NCBI RefSeq assembly: GCF_000316515.1
Contig: NC_019675.1
Location: forward strand, 2,071,964-2,135,963
Direction of reading: 5' to 3'
From: Cyanobium gracile PCC 6307
Lineage (GTDB): Bacteria; Cyanobacteriota; Cyanobacteriia; PCC-6307; Cyanobiaceae
DNA: 64,000 bases
In this document: positions 18,477 to 28,290 of the stretch, piece after piece
How positions within the stretch are numbered: the stretch's first letter is position 1
How the letters are laid out: each line of letters opens with the position of its first letter
The notes under the pieces: generated by a model
Seen by the model: the letters and a program-made list of their open reading frames with translations, nothing else
Databases searched by the model: none
Told to the model about the DNA's origin: nothing
Made by a program: the position numbers and the translations under genes

Positions 18477-19903
18477 GTTTCCATCCAGCACCAGGCCTCC
18501 CACAGGGTGCCCGGGTCGCCGAGATTGCCGGGGAAGGTGAGCACGGGCAGGGGTTCCTGATCGGAGTCCGTGGCGGCCAGCACCACCGACAGACCCGGCA
18601 GCAGCTGGCCCTGGAGCTCCACCAGCTCCAGGGCCAGCCCGTCGGCCAGGAGGGTATGGGTGGTGATGCCCCCCTTGCTGATCAGATAGCCCAGGGCGGG
18701 AGCCACGGCGGCGGCCAGCCGCGCCATCACCCCCGCCAGGGCCAGGCCCAGCGCCCGGCGCTCGCCGGCCTGGCGGCAGCGGGCCTCACCACGGCTGGTG
18801 TAAAGCACCGGCGTGCGGCCCCCGGCCAGCGCGTCCGCCAGGCGCCGCCCCCAGGCCTGCTCCAGGGAGGCAAGGAGCAGGGCAGGTTCCGGGCCCTCCA
18901 GCAGCCGTTGGACCTTGGCCACCTCCACCTCAACCCCGACGCAGCCGGGCGCCGCCAGCAGCCGCTCCAGCTGCCGGTCGGCCAGGGGCACGTGGGAGCC
19001 CACCAGCACCAGCCCCGGCAGGGGGCCGTCGCCGCCGCGGCGGCGCAGGGCGGCCAGGGCCGCCGGCGCCAGCGGCTGGGGCGGCAGCGAGGCCAGAGCC
19101 TGGATCAGGCTGGCGGCGCTCTGGAACAGGAAGCGGCGGGGGCGCCCAGCGCCGAGGCCATCACCGGGGCCATCACCGGGGCCATCATCCGCCGTGGATC
19201 CGGCGATCAGGGAGCGCACCGCGGTGGCCAGGGACGCCAGCTGCCGCTCGGAGGCACCGTCCACCGCCACGCAGACATTGCCCTCCAGGCGGGCCAGGTG
19301 GCGGAGGAGGGCAGGGCCGCCGGCCTCCAGCTCCCGCCAGCCGATGCGGTCCACGGCGGTGGCCGGGATGCGGCCGCCGCTCTTCTCCTCCACCCAGTCC
19401 GGTAGATGGCTGGTGGCGTAGGCGAACAGTCCGTCCCGGGCGAACGGGCTCTCGTGCACCGGCCGGCCGTGCAACCGGTGCTCCCCATCCACGGTGGTGC
19501 GCCCCCCCTCGAGGAACGCCGGCACCAGCAGGGTGGCGTCGAAGGGGCCGAGCTCGGTGGCGATCACCTCCACCTCCAGCGGGAAGTGGCCCCGCAGGGT
19601 GGAATCGCCCCGGCTCACCACCAGCCAGCTGGCGATGGTGCCGGCCGCCATCGCCCGCTCCAGAGCGGGCCGGAGGGCGCGGCAGATCTCCCGCACCCGC
19701 TCCGCCGCCGCCGCCGGCGCCAGGGCCCGGGTGTTGGCCAGCAGGAACAGCAGCGGCGACGGGTGGGCCAGGCCGGCCGCCAGGGTCTCGGCGTCCCAGC
19801 GCAGCAGCAACGGACAGCCGTGCACGGTCTGGGAGCCGGTGGGGTCGTCGTCGATGACGACGATCTTGAGCCCGGGCCTGGGGTCGAGCGTTGCCTGCGC
19901 CAT
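18458..19903 (-). CDS. Four-carbon acid sugar kinase family protein (former DUF1537)
   Basis: A 481-residue protein of the family that phosphorylates four-carbon acid sugars such as threonate and erythronate. N-terminal IDDDPTGSQT at residues 17-26 and SRGDSTLRGHF near 97-107 are the family's substrate-binding signatures; the C-terminal nucleotide-binding domain has LVLVGSHV, EVEVAKV and LISKGGITTHTLL. A low-complexity GPGDGPGDG linker near residues 240-250 is encoded by a 12-base tandem repeat. It is inserted in reverse orientation between glcF and glcE, overlapping glcF and starting 17 bases from glcE. True substrate in a cyanobacterium is unknown; a link to glycolate/C2 metabolism is inference from position. 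Confidence 0.86.
   Translation of the reverse strand: MAQATLDPRPGLKIVVIDDDPTGSQTVHGCPLLLRWDAETLAAGLAHPSPLLFLLANTRALAPAAAAERVREICRALRPALERAMAAGTIASWLVVSRGDSTLRGHFPLEVEVIATELGPFDATLLVPAFLEGGRTTVDGEHRLHGRPVHESPFARDGLFAYATSHLPDWVEEKSGGRIPATAVDRIGWRELEAGGPALLRHLARLEGNVCVAVDGASERQLASLATAVRSLIAGSTADDGPGDGPGDGLGAGRPRRFLFQSAASLIQALASLPPQPLAPAALAALRRRGGDGPLPGLVLVGSHVPLADRQLERLLAAPGCVGVEVEVAKVQRLLEGPEPALLLASLEQAWGRRLADALAGGRTPVLYTSRGEARCRQAGERRALGLALAGVMARLAAAVAPALGYLISKGGITTHTLLADGLALELVELQGQLLPGLSVVLAATDSDQEPLPVLTFPGNLGDPGTLWEAWCWMETQAGPV
19156..19187. repeat. Short 12-base tandem repeat inside the sugar kinase gene
   Basis: The unit ggccatcaccgg occurs twice and then partially (2.7 copies). On the coding strand it writes the Gly-Pro-Gly-Asp linker between the two domains of the kinase, so copy number can vary in frame without breaking the gene. 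Confidence 0.85.
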
Positions 19904-19920
19904 GGCACCATCGTGCCGTG

Positions 19921-21114
19921 ATGCGACCTGAGCCCAGTGAGCTGCAGGAGCTGGTGCGGGACCTGCACCGGCAGGGTTCGGCCTGGCTGCCGGCGGGCCT
20001 GGGCACCCGGCTTGACTGGGGCTCGCCCATCGAGGGGCCCTGCACGGTGGTCAGCTGCGCAGCCCTGCGGGGGGTGCGGGAGTTCAATCCCGGCGACTTC
20101 ACCATCACCGTGGCCGCCGGCACACCACTGGTGGAGGTGCAGGACGCGCTTGGACACCAGGGGCAGTGGCTGTCCGTGGATGCCCCCTGGGGAGACGACG
20201 ATGGCGCCGCCGCCGGCAGCATCGGCGGCCTGGTGGCCCGGGGCCTGGCGGGCGGCTACCGCCAGCGGTATCTGGGGGTGCGCGACCAGCTGATCGGCCT
20301 GGCGCTGATGCGGGCCGACGGGGTGACGGCCAGGGCCGGCGGCAAGGTGGTCAAGAACGTCGCCGGCTACGACCTGATGCGGCTGTTCACCGGCAGCTGG
20401 GGCTCCCTGGGCCTGATCACCGAACTGACCCTGCGCACCCTGCCCCAGCCGCCCCTGCGGCGCAGTGTCTGCTTCCAGGGAGGGGCCGAGGATCTGGCCG
20501 GCCTCAGCCGCTGGCTGCTGGGCTCCAGCCTCAGCCCGGAACGGATCGACTGGTGGAACGGGAGCCTCGCCGCCGCCGCCGGGCTGGACCCGGAGCCCCT
20601 GCTGCTGATCGGCCTGGCCAGCGTCGATGCCGCCACCCTCCAGGAGCAGGTGCGCTGCCTGCAGGAGCGCAGCACCCTGCCGGCCAGGGTGCTGGACGCC
20701 GCCAGCACCGGCACCTGGCTGGCCCGCGCCCGGGGGGGCACCGCCACCGCGCCCGCCTGGCTGTTGCGCCTCGGCGTCAGCCCCGACCGGCTCGGGACCC
20801 TGATGCAGGCCCCGGCCCTGGCCGGACTGGCCGTGGACATGGCCGCCGGCAGCGGCCTCGGCCTGGCCTGGTCAGACCCCACGGAGCCCCAGCCGGACGT
20901 GTCGTCCGCCCAGGTGGGCGCTCTGCGCAGCCTCTGCAGCGAACTCGGGGGCCATCTCACCGTGCTGCGTCAGCCCCCGGGCGCCGGCCTGACGGCCTGG
21001 CTAGATGCCCCCTCCCGCCCCCTGATCGAGGCGATCAAGCGCCGCTTCGATCCGGCTGGCCAGCTGGCGCCGGGCCGGCTCCCGGGCGTCGCTCAGAGGC
21101 TCTCGACGGTGTAG
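19921..21114 (+). CDS. glcE: Glycolate dehydrogenase/oxidase FAD-binding subunit
   Basis: FAD-linked oxidase (FAD_binding_4/VAO fold) subunit of glycolate dehydrogenase. Residues around 20-60 (WLPAGLGTRLDWG, then FNPGDFTITVAAGTPL) and SIGGLVARGLAGGYRQRYLGVRDQLIGL near 100-128 form the FAD site; GGKVVKNVAGYDLMRLFTGSWGSLGLI completes it. 397 residues, somewhat longer than the shortest GlcE proteins. ATG 19921 is chosen; GTG 19918 and TTG 19891 are in frame. The kinase gene starts 17 bases away in the other direction, so any promoter must overlap that gene. The 3' end overlaps the aldose epimerase gene by 22 bases. Confidence 0.92.
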   Translation: MRPEPSELQELVRDLHRQGSAWLPAGLGTRLDWGSPIEGPCTVVSCAALRGVREFNPGDFTITVAAGTPLVEVQDALGHQGQWLSVDAPWGDDDGAAAGSIGGLVARGLAGGYRQRYLGVRDQLIGLALMRADGVTARAGGKVVKNVAGYDLMRLFTGSWGSLGLITELTLRTLPQPPLRRSVCFQGGAEDLAGLSRWLLGSSLSPERIDWWNGSLAAAAGLDPEPLLLIGLASVDAATLQEQVRCLQERSTLPARVLDAASTGTWLARARGGTATAPAWLLRLGVSPDRLGTLMQAPALAGLAVDMAAGSGLGLAWSDPTEPQPDVSSAQVGALRSLCSELGGHLTVLRQPPGAGLTAWLDAPSRPLIEAIKRRFDPAGQLAPGRLPGVAQRLSTV

Positions 21115-21956
21115 CGGCAGCCCAGCTCAAGGGATTCGCCGGCGGGCACCAGCAGGCGCCGCTCCCCGGTGCTCAGGGCTCCCCGGGGGCCGCTCCAGGG
21201 CTCCAGGCAGAGCATCGGCCGGGGCGGATCGCTCCACACCACCACCAGATCCATCGGAGCGGCGGGATGCAGCGTCACCGCCCGGCCGCCTGCCAGATCC
21301 ACCAGCCGCACCGGGCCCTGGCCGCTGCAGAGGAAATCCACCCCCTGCTCCAGCCGGGACAGTTGATCGGCGGTGACGGCGGGAGCCATGGTGAGGTGGT
21401 CGAAGCAGTCCACCGGCAGGCCTTCGAGCCGGACGCGGGAGAGATCGGCGACGGCGATGTAGGGGTGCAGACCCAGGCTGAAGGGGAGGGGATCGGCGCC
21501 GGCCCCGCCCCGGTGGCTGACCCGCGCCGTGATCGCCAGGGCCGAGGGCTGCAGCCGCAGCTCCAGCTCCAGGGCGAAGGCGAAGGGGAAATGGGGGCGG
21601 CTCTGCGGGCCGTCCTCGAGGCGCAGGGCCACGCCGCTGCCGTCCGCCAGCGGGGTGATGGACCAGGGCAGATCCCGGGCGAACCCGTGCTGGGGCAGTG
21701 GGAAGCGCCCCTGGGGCAGCACGAGCGCGTCGTCGGGCAGGTTGCCGCAGATGGGGAAGAGCACCGGGATGCCGCCCCGCACCGATTTGGCGGGGTCGGC
21801 GAAGCGCTCCGCATCGAAGTAGAGGATCTCCCTGCCGCCGCAGCACCAGCCGGTGACCAGCCCGCCGCGCTCGGGGGCGACCGTGAGCGCATCGCCGCTG
21901 GACGGATCGGTGAAGCGCCAGTGGGGGGAGTCCCCGGTGGGGGATTGCAGGATCAT
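21093..21956 (-). CDS. Aldose 1-epimerase / hexose-6-phosphate mutarotase family
   Basis: A 287-residue beta-sandwich mutarotase that equilibrates sugar anomers. Family landmarks are the active-site region KSVRGGIPVLFPICGNLP near residue 55-75, QHGFARDLPW with the catalytic His, SLGLHPYIAVAD with the second His, and LCLEPWSGP near the C-terminus. This is closer to the YeaD/glucose-6-phosphate epimerase pattern than to classical GalM. It starts inside the stop of the first acyltransferase gene (ATGA), forming the last gene of a coupled row. The 3' end overlaps glcE by 22 bases. Confidence 0.88.
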   Translation of the reverse strand: MILQSPTGDSPHWRFTDPSSGDALTVAPERGGLVTGWCCGGREILYFDAERFADPAKSVRGGIPVLFPICGNLPDDALVLPQGRFPLPQHGFARDLPWSITPLADGSGVALRLEDGPQSRPHFPFAFALELELRLQPSALAITARVSHRGGAGADPLPFSLGLHPYIAVADLSRVRLEGLPVDCFDHLTMAPAVTADQLSRLEQGVDFLCSGQGPVRLVDLAGGRAVTLHPAAPMDLVVVWSDPPRPMLCLEPWSGPRGALSTGERRLLVPAGESLELGCRYTVESL

Positions 21957-24085
21957 GGGGAGGGGGAAGCGGTGGGCCGAGGGCTGGTGAGCCCCTGCTG
22001 CTGGAGGAAACGCTCGAACGGGGCTGCCAACGACCGGCTCCCCGACACGCTCAGGTGGTGGGAATCGGCATAGAGCGGCGTGCCGTCGGGCCGGCGGTAG
22101 ACCACCCGGCCGTCGGGACCCACCAGATAGGGGGTGGGGTCGAAGACATGGACATTGGGCAGGCCAGCGGTCACCTGGGCGAGCAGCCCGCCCAGGGTCG
22201 CCCGCATCCGGGCGGTGGTGGCGGCATCGCCGGCGCAGCTGCTGCCGGCGGGGTCTTGACAGGCCACCGGCTCCCTGGCCAGGGACGGGTTGTCGACCAC
22301 CAGCACCAACTGGATGCCCTGGGCCGCCAGCCGTTCGGCGTAGGCCCGCATGCCGCCCACCCAGGCCCTGCGCACCTCGGCGATGCGCAGGCGGCGCTCG
22401 CCCAGGTAGGTGGGGGCCCCGTAGCCCCGTCCCTCCACGTCGTTGCTGGCCAGGTAGTTGTGCAGGAAGCCCGACACCAGGACGATGTCCCCCGGCTGGA
22501 GGCGCTGCAGGGAGCGCTCCATCTCCCCGTCGGAGAACTGGCGGCAGGATTCGTAGCGGCCCTGCTGCCAGGTGACGGTGAGCTGCGGATCGATCAGGCA
22601 GGCGCCCATGGCGGCAAAGGTGAGGCGCTGGCCGGTGCGGGCGGTCACCGCATCCAGCATCGGCAGGAGGTGCTGGGCGTGGGAATCACCCAGCAGGAAG
22701 ATCTCCCGGGCGCCGGGGAGGCCGGGCCGGTTGCACTTGTCGAAATTCGGCCGGGTGGTGGCGTTGTAGGGCTTGCCACTGGCCACCGTGCAATCACTGG
22801 TGATGCCGGTGCCCGGGATCAGGGGATTGAGGGCATGGACCCGCTCGCTGATCGGCACCGGATCGGCGTCCTTCCCCTGGAACAACAGGCCGCGGAACTG
22901 GTGGTGCAGGGCATCGATGCCGATCCACAACCCCCCCACCGCCAGCAGCGCCAGCAGCGTCTCCCACCACCACTTCAGGGGATACCGGCGCACCGGCTGC
23001 TCCACCAGCCCGTACGCCGCCACCGCCAGCACCACGCTCCCCGCCACCGCCACCACGTACTGCCACCACGTCTCCATCCCCCACGTCCACCGCAGCAGCA
23101 CGATCACCGGCCAGTGCCACAGGTACAGCGAGTACGACAGCAGCCCGCACGTCAGCAGAAACCGCTCCAGCCACCGCCCCGGCAGGAATCTGCCCCCCTC
23201 GCCGGGGCCCGCCTGCAGCACCAGCAGCGTCCCCACCACCGCCGGCAGCACACCCGGCACCGGGAAGCCCTCACGCTCCGACGTCATCACCACCGCCCAC
23301 AGCAGCAGCGCCGCCCCCGCCAGCCGCGGCCAGCGGCCCTGCAGCCAGCTCGCCCCCACCAGCCCCCGCCGCTGCGCCACCAGCAGCAGCGAGCCCACTG
23401 TCAGTTCCCAAAGCCGGCTCGGCATCAGGAAAAAGGCCGCCATCGGCGCGTTCTGCGTCCACCACCAGCTCGCCCCCAGCGACAGCACCACCAGCGCCAC
23501 CAGCAGCGGCACACTGCGCCGCACCCCATAGCCGATCCCCACCATCAGCAGCGGGAACACCAGGTAGAACTGCTGCTCCACACCCAGCGACCAGGTGTGC
23601 AGAAAGGGATTCAGATCCGCATCCGTGGCGAAGTAATCGACCTGCCCCATCAGGAAGTTGTTCGACCAGCCGAACAGCGCCTTGAGGGCCACGTTGAAAT
23701 ACGGCCCGCTCTCCAGCGGCGGGATCAGCATCGCCACCCCCAGGCTCGTCACCCCCAGGCACACCAGCAGGTTCGGCAGCAACCGCCGCACGCGCCGCAG
23801 ATAGAAATTCCCCAGACGGGGCCACAGCGGCTTGCTCGCCTGGCCCAGCAGCGAGCCCATCACCACGTAGCCCGAAATCACGAAGAAGATGTCCACCCCC
23901 GTGAAGCCACCCGGCAGCCACCCCTTGTTCAGGTGGAACACCAGCACCGCCAGCATCGCCGCTCCCCGCAGCGCATCGATGTCCGGTCGGTAGGCAAACC
24001 CACCCCCCTTCCCGCCGCCTCCGGACGCCGGGACGCTCGCCGCTGCGGCGGCTCCGGTGCTCGTGACGGCGGGGGCCACAGCCAT
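21953..24085 (-). CDS. Acyltransferase-3 / SGNH hydrolase fusion, copy 1 (OafA/OatA-like)
   Basis: Inner-membrane O-acyltransferase expected to move acetyl groups across the membrane to extracytoplasmic glycans. 710 residues: a short Ala/Gly leader, an AT3 domain with about ten membrane segments (residues about 28-380) starting at FAYRPDIDALRGAAML, with the catalytic His in LVFHLNKGW, then GVDIFFVISGYV and WSLGVEQQFYLVFP; and an SGNH domain (about 400-700) with GDSH (Ser468) and the Asp/His pair in YADSHHLS. The start is ATG 24085, overlapping the previous stop as TGATG. The leader and AT3 part are nearly identical in DNA to copies 2 and 3; the SGNH part differs. Confidence 0.92.
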   Translation of the reverse strand: MAVAPAVTSTGAAAAASVPASGGGGKGGGFAYRPDIDALRGAAMLAVLVFHLNKGWLPGGFTGVDIFFVISGYVVMGSLLGQASKPLWPRLGNFYLRRVRRLLPNLLVCLGVTSLGVAMLIPPLESGPYFNVALKALFGWSNNFLMGQVDYFATDADLNPFLHTWSLGVEQQFYLVFPLLMVGIGYGVRRSVPLLVALVVLSLGASWWWTQNAPMAAFFLMPSRLWELTVGSLLLVAQRRGLVGASWLQGRWPRLAGAALLLWAVVMTSEREGFPVPGVLPAVVGTLLVLQAGPGEGGRFLPGRWLERFLLTCGLLSYSLYLWHWPVIVLLRWTWGMETWWQYVVAVAGSVVLAVAAYGLVEQPVRRYPLKWWWETLLALLAVGGLWIGIDALHHQFRGLLFQGKDADPVPISERVHALNPLIPGTGITSDCTVASGKPYNATTRPNFDKCNRPGLPGAREIFLLGDSHAQHLLPMLDAVTARTGQRLTFAAMGACLIDPQLTVTWQQGRYESCRQFSDGEMERSLQRLQPGDIVLVSGFLHNYLASNDVEGRGYGAPTYLGERRLRIAEVRRAWVGGMRAYAERLAAQGIQLVLVVDNPSLAREPVACQDPAGSSCAGDAATTARMRATLGGLLAQVTAGLPNVHVFDPTPYLVGPDGRVVYRRPDGTPLYADSHHLSVSGSRSLAAPFERFLQQQGLTSPRPTASPSP

Positions 24086-27000
24086 CAGCGCCCCGCCGGG
24101 ACCAGACCCGCCTGCGTCAGAAACCGCTCGAACGGCTCCGCGAGCGAGCGGCTGCCGCTGACGCTCAGGTGGTGGTTGTCGGCGAACAGGGGGGTGCCGT
24201 CGGGCCGGCGATCCAGCACCCGGCCATCCGCCCCCACCAGGTGGGGGGTGGGGTCGAACACATGGACGTTGGGCAGGCCGGCCGCCGCCGCCTCCAGGGT
24301 GTCGCGCACCGTGCGCTGCATCGCCGCCGTCACGGCGGGCTCGGGCGCGCAGCTCACGGCCGGGCCGCCGGTGGAGCGACGGCACTCCAGCGGCTTGCGG
24401 GCGAGCATCGGACTGTCCACCACCAGCACCAGCTGGATGCCGCGGGCGGCGAGCCGCTGGGCGTAGGCCCGCAGGTTGGCCACGTGGCGCGCCCGGGCCT
24501 GGGCGGGGGTGAGACGGCGGTCGCCGTCCATGACGTTGGCCTCGCTGGGGGTGCCGGCGGGAGTCACATCGCCCACGTAGTAGTTGAGCCAGGACGAGAG
24601 CACCACGACATCGCCACGCTTGAGGCGTTCCAGGGAGCGCTCCATCTCACCGACCACGAAGTCGCGGCAGGGGCCGTAGCTCTTGTTGCCCCAGCTCATC
24701 AGCAGGCTGGGATCGGTGAAGCAGGCCATCTGGTAAGTGAAGCTGATCCGCTGGCCGGTGCGGGCGGTCACCGCGTCCAGCATCGGCAGCAGGTGCAGGG
24801 CATGGGAATCGCCCAGCAGGAAGATCTCGCCGGCACCGGGACGGCCGGGGCGGCCGCAGCGCTCGAAATCGATGCGGGTGGTGTCGTTGTAGGGCTGGCC
24901 ATACACGAGGCTGCAGCCGCTGCCGATGCCCGTGCCGGGGATCTGCAGGTTCTGGATGCGCTCGCTGCGGGGCACGGGATCGCGGTCGGTGCCCCGGAAC
25001 AGGCGGTCCCGCAGGCCGTTCTGCAGGGCGTCGATGCCAATCCACAGCCCCCCCACCGCCAGCAGCGCCAGCAGCGTCTCCCACCACCACGTCAGCGGAT
25101 GCCGCCGCACCGGCTGCTCCACCAGCCCGTACGCCGCCACCGCCAGCACCACGCTCCCCGCCACCGCCACCACGTACTGCCACCACGTCTCCATCCCCCA
25201 CGTCCAGCGCAGCAGCACGATCACCGGCCAGTGCCACAGGTACAGCGAGTACGACAGCAGCCCGCAGGTCAGCAGAAACCGCTCCAGCCACCGCCCCGGC
25301 AGGAATCTGCCCCCCTCACCCGGGCCCGCCTGCAGCACCAGCAGCGTCCCCACCACCGCCGGCAGCACCCCCGGCACCGGGAAGCCCTCACGCTCCGACG
25401 TCATCACCACCGCCCACAGCAGCAGCGCCGCCCCCGCCAGCCGCGGCCAGCGCCCCTGCAGCCAGCTCGCCCCCAACAGCCCCCGCCGTTGCGCCACCAG
25501 CAGCAGCGAACCGATCGTCAGTTCCCACAGCCGGCTCGGCATCAGGAAAAAGGCCGCCATCGGCGCGTTCTGCGTCCACCACCAGCTCGCCCCCAGCGAC
25601 AGCACCACCAGCGCCACCAGCAGCGGCACACTGCGCCGCACCCCATAGCCGATCCCCACCATCAGCAGCGGGAACACCAGGTAGAACTGCTGCTCCACAC
25701 CCAGCGACCAGGTGTGCAGAAAGGGATTCAGATCGGCGTCCGGATTGAAGTAATCGATCTGGCCCATCAGGTGGTTGTTCGACCACCCGAACAGCGCCTT
25801 GATCGCGGTCATGAAGTAGGGCCCGTTCTCCCCGGGGGGCACCCAGAGGGCCACTGCCAGGCTCGTCACCCCCAGGCACACCAGCAGGTTCGGCATCAGA
25901 CGCCGCACCCGCCGCAGATAGAACATCCCCAGCCGTGGTCCCAGCGGCTTGCTCGCCTGGCCCAGCAGCGAGCCCATCACCACGTAACCCGAGATCACGA
26001 AGAAGATGTCCACCCCCGTGAAGCCACCGGGCAGCCACCCCTTGTTCAGGTGGAACACCAGCACCGCCAGCATCGCCGCCCCACGCAGCGCATCGATGTC
26101 CGGCCGGTAGGCGAAACCTCCCCCCTTGCCGCTCCCTCCAGACGCTGGGCCGCTGGCCGCCGCGGCGGCTCCCTGACTGGTCGGTGCCGCCAGCATCAGC
26201 GGGCCCCCGGGATCAGCCCCGCCTGCGACAGGAACCGCTCAAACGGCTCCGCCAGCGAACGGCTGCCCGTCACGCTCAGGTGGTGGGAATCGGAATAGAT
26301 GATCCTGTCCTGATCATTGCGGTAGCGCACCCGGCCATCCGGAGCGAGCAGATAGGGGGTGGGGTCGAACACATGCACGTTGGGCAGGCCCGCCGCCGCC
26401 GCCTCCAGGGTGAGGCGCACCGCCAGCTGGCCGGCGGCGGTGACGGAGGGGTCGGGGGCGCAGCTGCTGGCGGAGTCCTTCGGGCAGGCCACGATCTCAC
26501 GGGCGAGGGGGGGATTGTCGACCACCAGCACCAGCTGGACCCCCCGGGCCGCCAGCCGCTGGGCGTAGTCCCGCATGCTGAGGATGTGGGCCTGGCGCAC
26601 TTCGGCGACGCTCAGCCGCCGGCCTGAGAGGTAGGCCGGCTGCCCCTGGGTGATCCCGGCCGGGTCGGAACTGCTCAGGTAGTTGTTGAGGTTGCTGGAG
26701 ATGATCACGATGTCACCCGGCCTGAGCCGTTCCAGGGCCCGCTCCATCTCCCCGGCCGCAAAGTCGGTGCAGGGCTTGTAGGGGCGGTTGTTGAGGAACA
26801 GCGTCAGCTGGGGATCAAGGAAGCAGGAGCGCTTGTTGGTGAAGGTGATGCGCTGGCCGGTGCGGGCGGTCACCGCATCCAGCATCGGCAGCAGGTGCTC
26901 GGCGTGGGAGTCCCCCAGCAGGAAGATCTCACCGGCCCCGGGACGGCCCGGCTTGCTGCAGCGCTCCAGATCCGAACGGCTGGCCTCGCTGTAGGGCGTC

Positions 27001-28290
27001 CAGTAGGGAATGGCGCAGGTCTGATCGATCCGGGTGCCCGGCAGGGTGGGGTTCCAGTCCTGCACCCGTTCGTAGAGGGGCACCGGGTCGCGGTCGGTGC
27101 CGATGAAGAAGCGGCCGCGCACCGAATAGTGGAGGGTGTCGATGGCCGTCCACAGCCCCCCCACCGCCAGCAGCGCCAGCAGCGTCTCCCACCACCACTT
27201 CAGGGGATACCGGCGCACCGGCTGCTCCACCAGCCCGTACGCCGCCACCGCCAGCACCACGCTCCCCGCCACCGCCACCACGTACTGCCACCACGTCTCC
27301 ATCCCCCACGTCCACCGCAGCAGCACGATCACCGGCCAGTGCCACAGGTACAGCGAGTACGACAGCAGCCCGCAGGTCAGCAGAAACCGCTCCAGCCACC
27401 GCCCCGGCAGGAATCTGCCCCCCTCACCCGGGCCCGCCTGCAGCACCAGCAGCGTCCCCACCACCGCCGGCAGCACACCCGGCACCGGGAAGCCCTCACG
27501 CTCCGACGTCATCACCACCGCCCACAGCAGCAGCGCCGCCCCCGCCAGCCGCGGCCAGCGGCCCTGCAGCCAGCTCGCCCCCACCAGCCCCCGCCGCTGC
27601 GCCACCAGCAGCAGCGAGCCCACTGTCAGTTCCCAAAGCCGGCTCGGCATCAGGAAAAAGGCCGCCATCGGCGCGTTCTGCGTCCACCACCAGCTCGCCC
27701 CCAGCGACAGCACCACCAGCGCCACCAGCAGCGGCACACTGCGCCGCACCCCATAGCCGATCCCCACCATCAGCAGCGGGAACACCAGGTAGAACTGCTG
27801 CTCCACACCCAGCGACCAGGTGTGCAGAAAGGGATTCAGATCCGCATCCGTGGCGAAGTAATCGACCTGCCCCATCAGGAAGTTGTTCGACCAGCCGAAC
27901 AGCGCCTTGAAGGGCCACGTTGAAATACGGCCCGCTCTCCAGCGGCGGGATCAGCATCGCCACCCCCAGGCTCGTCACCCCCAGGCACACCAGCAGGTTC
28001 GGCAGCAACCGCCGCACGCGCCGCAGATAGAAATTCCCCAGACGGGGCCACAGCGGCTTGCTCGCCTGGCCCAGCAGCGAGCCCATCACCACGTAGCCCG
28101 AAATCACGAAGAAGATGTCCACCCCCGTGAAGCCACCCGGCAGCCACCCCTTGTTCAGGTGGAACACCAGCACCGCCAGCATCGCCGCTCCCCGCAGCGC
28201 ATCGATGTCCGGTCGGTAGGCAAACCCACCCCCCTTCCCGCCGCCTCCGGACGCCGGGACGCTCGCCGCTGCGGCGGCTCCGGTGCTCGT
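22925..28290. repeat. Three near-identical direct repeats of about 1.15 kb (AT3 domains)
   Basis: Blocks at about 22925-24070, 25035-26170 and 27140-28290 share almost the whole DNA sequence of the acyltransferase membrane domain, including silent positions, while the SGNH-coding DNA between them has diverged. Shorter islands of identity recur in the SGNH part, around the GDSH serine motif. The pattern suggests duplication followed by gene conversion restricted to the membrane domain. Confidence 0.88.
24085..26196 (-). CDS. Acyltransferase-3 / SGNH hydrolase fusion, copy 2
   Basis: Second tandem paralogue, 703 residues with the same architecture: AT3 domain from about residue 25 with FHLNKGW, VDIFFVISGYV and WSLGVEQQFYLVFP, then an SGNH domain with LLGDSHALHLLPML and FADNHHLSVSGS. 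Compared with copy 1 the AT3 domain differs only in short patches (for example VPPGENGPYFMTAI and FNPDADLN), while the SGNH domain is clearly diverged. Note FADNHH where copies 1 and 3 have DSHH; the catalytic Asp and His are kept. Both junctions with neighbours are TGATG, so the row is translationally coupled. Different acyl acceptor or sugar position is the likely meaning of the SGNH difference. Confidence 0.92.
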   Translation of the reverse strand: MLAAPTSQGAAAAASGPASGGSGKGGGFAYRPDIDALRGAAMLAVLVFHLNKGWLPGGFTGVDIFFVISGYVVMGSLLGQASKPLGPRLGMFYLRRVRRLMPNLLVCLGVTSLAVALWVPPGENGPYFMTAIKALFGWSNNHLMGQIDYFNPDADLNPFLHTWSLGVEQQFYLVFPLLMVGIGYGVRRSVPLLVALVVLSLGASWWWTQNAPMAAFFLMPSRLWELTIGSLLLVAQRRGLLGASWLQGRWPRLAGAALLLWAVVMTSEREGFPVPGVLPAVVGTLLVLQAGPGEGGRFLPGRWLERFLLTCGLLSYSLYLWHWPVIVLLRWTWGMETWWQYVVAVAGSVVLAVAAYGLVEQPVRRHPLTWWWETLLALLAVGGLWIGIDALQNGLRDRLFRGTDRDPVPRSERIQNLQIPGTGIGSGCSLVYGQPYNDTTRIDFERCGRPGRPGAGEIFLLGDSHALHLLPMLDAVTARTGQRISFTYQMACFTDPSLLMSWGNKSYGPCRDFVVGEMERSLERLKRGDVVVLSSWLNYYVGDVTPAGTPSEANVMDGDRRLTPAQARARHVANLRAYAQRLAARGIQLVLVVDSPMLARKPLECRRSTGGPAVSCAPEPAVTAAMQRTVRDTLEAAAAGLPNVHVFDPTPHLVGADGRVLDRRPDGTPLFADNHHLSVSGSRSLAEPFERFLTQAGLVPAGR

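Noticed and set aside
24169-26298. Long His/Gln/Arg-rich frames on the plus strand opposite the acyltransferases
   Set aside because: Repetitive HRQ composition arises from the complement of conserved membrane codons; not a protein, and not a separate repeat family.
22925-28290. CRISPR or transposon explanation for the threefold repeat
   Set aside because: The repeats are coding domains of 1.15 kb in frame with genes; there are no spacers, terminal inverted repeats or transposase.
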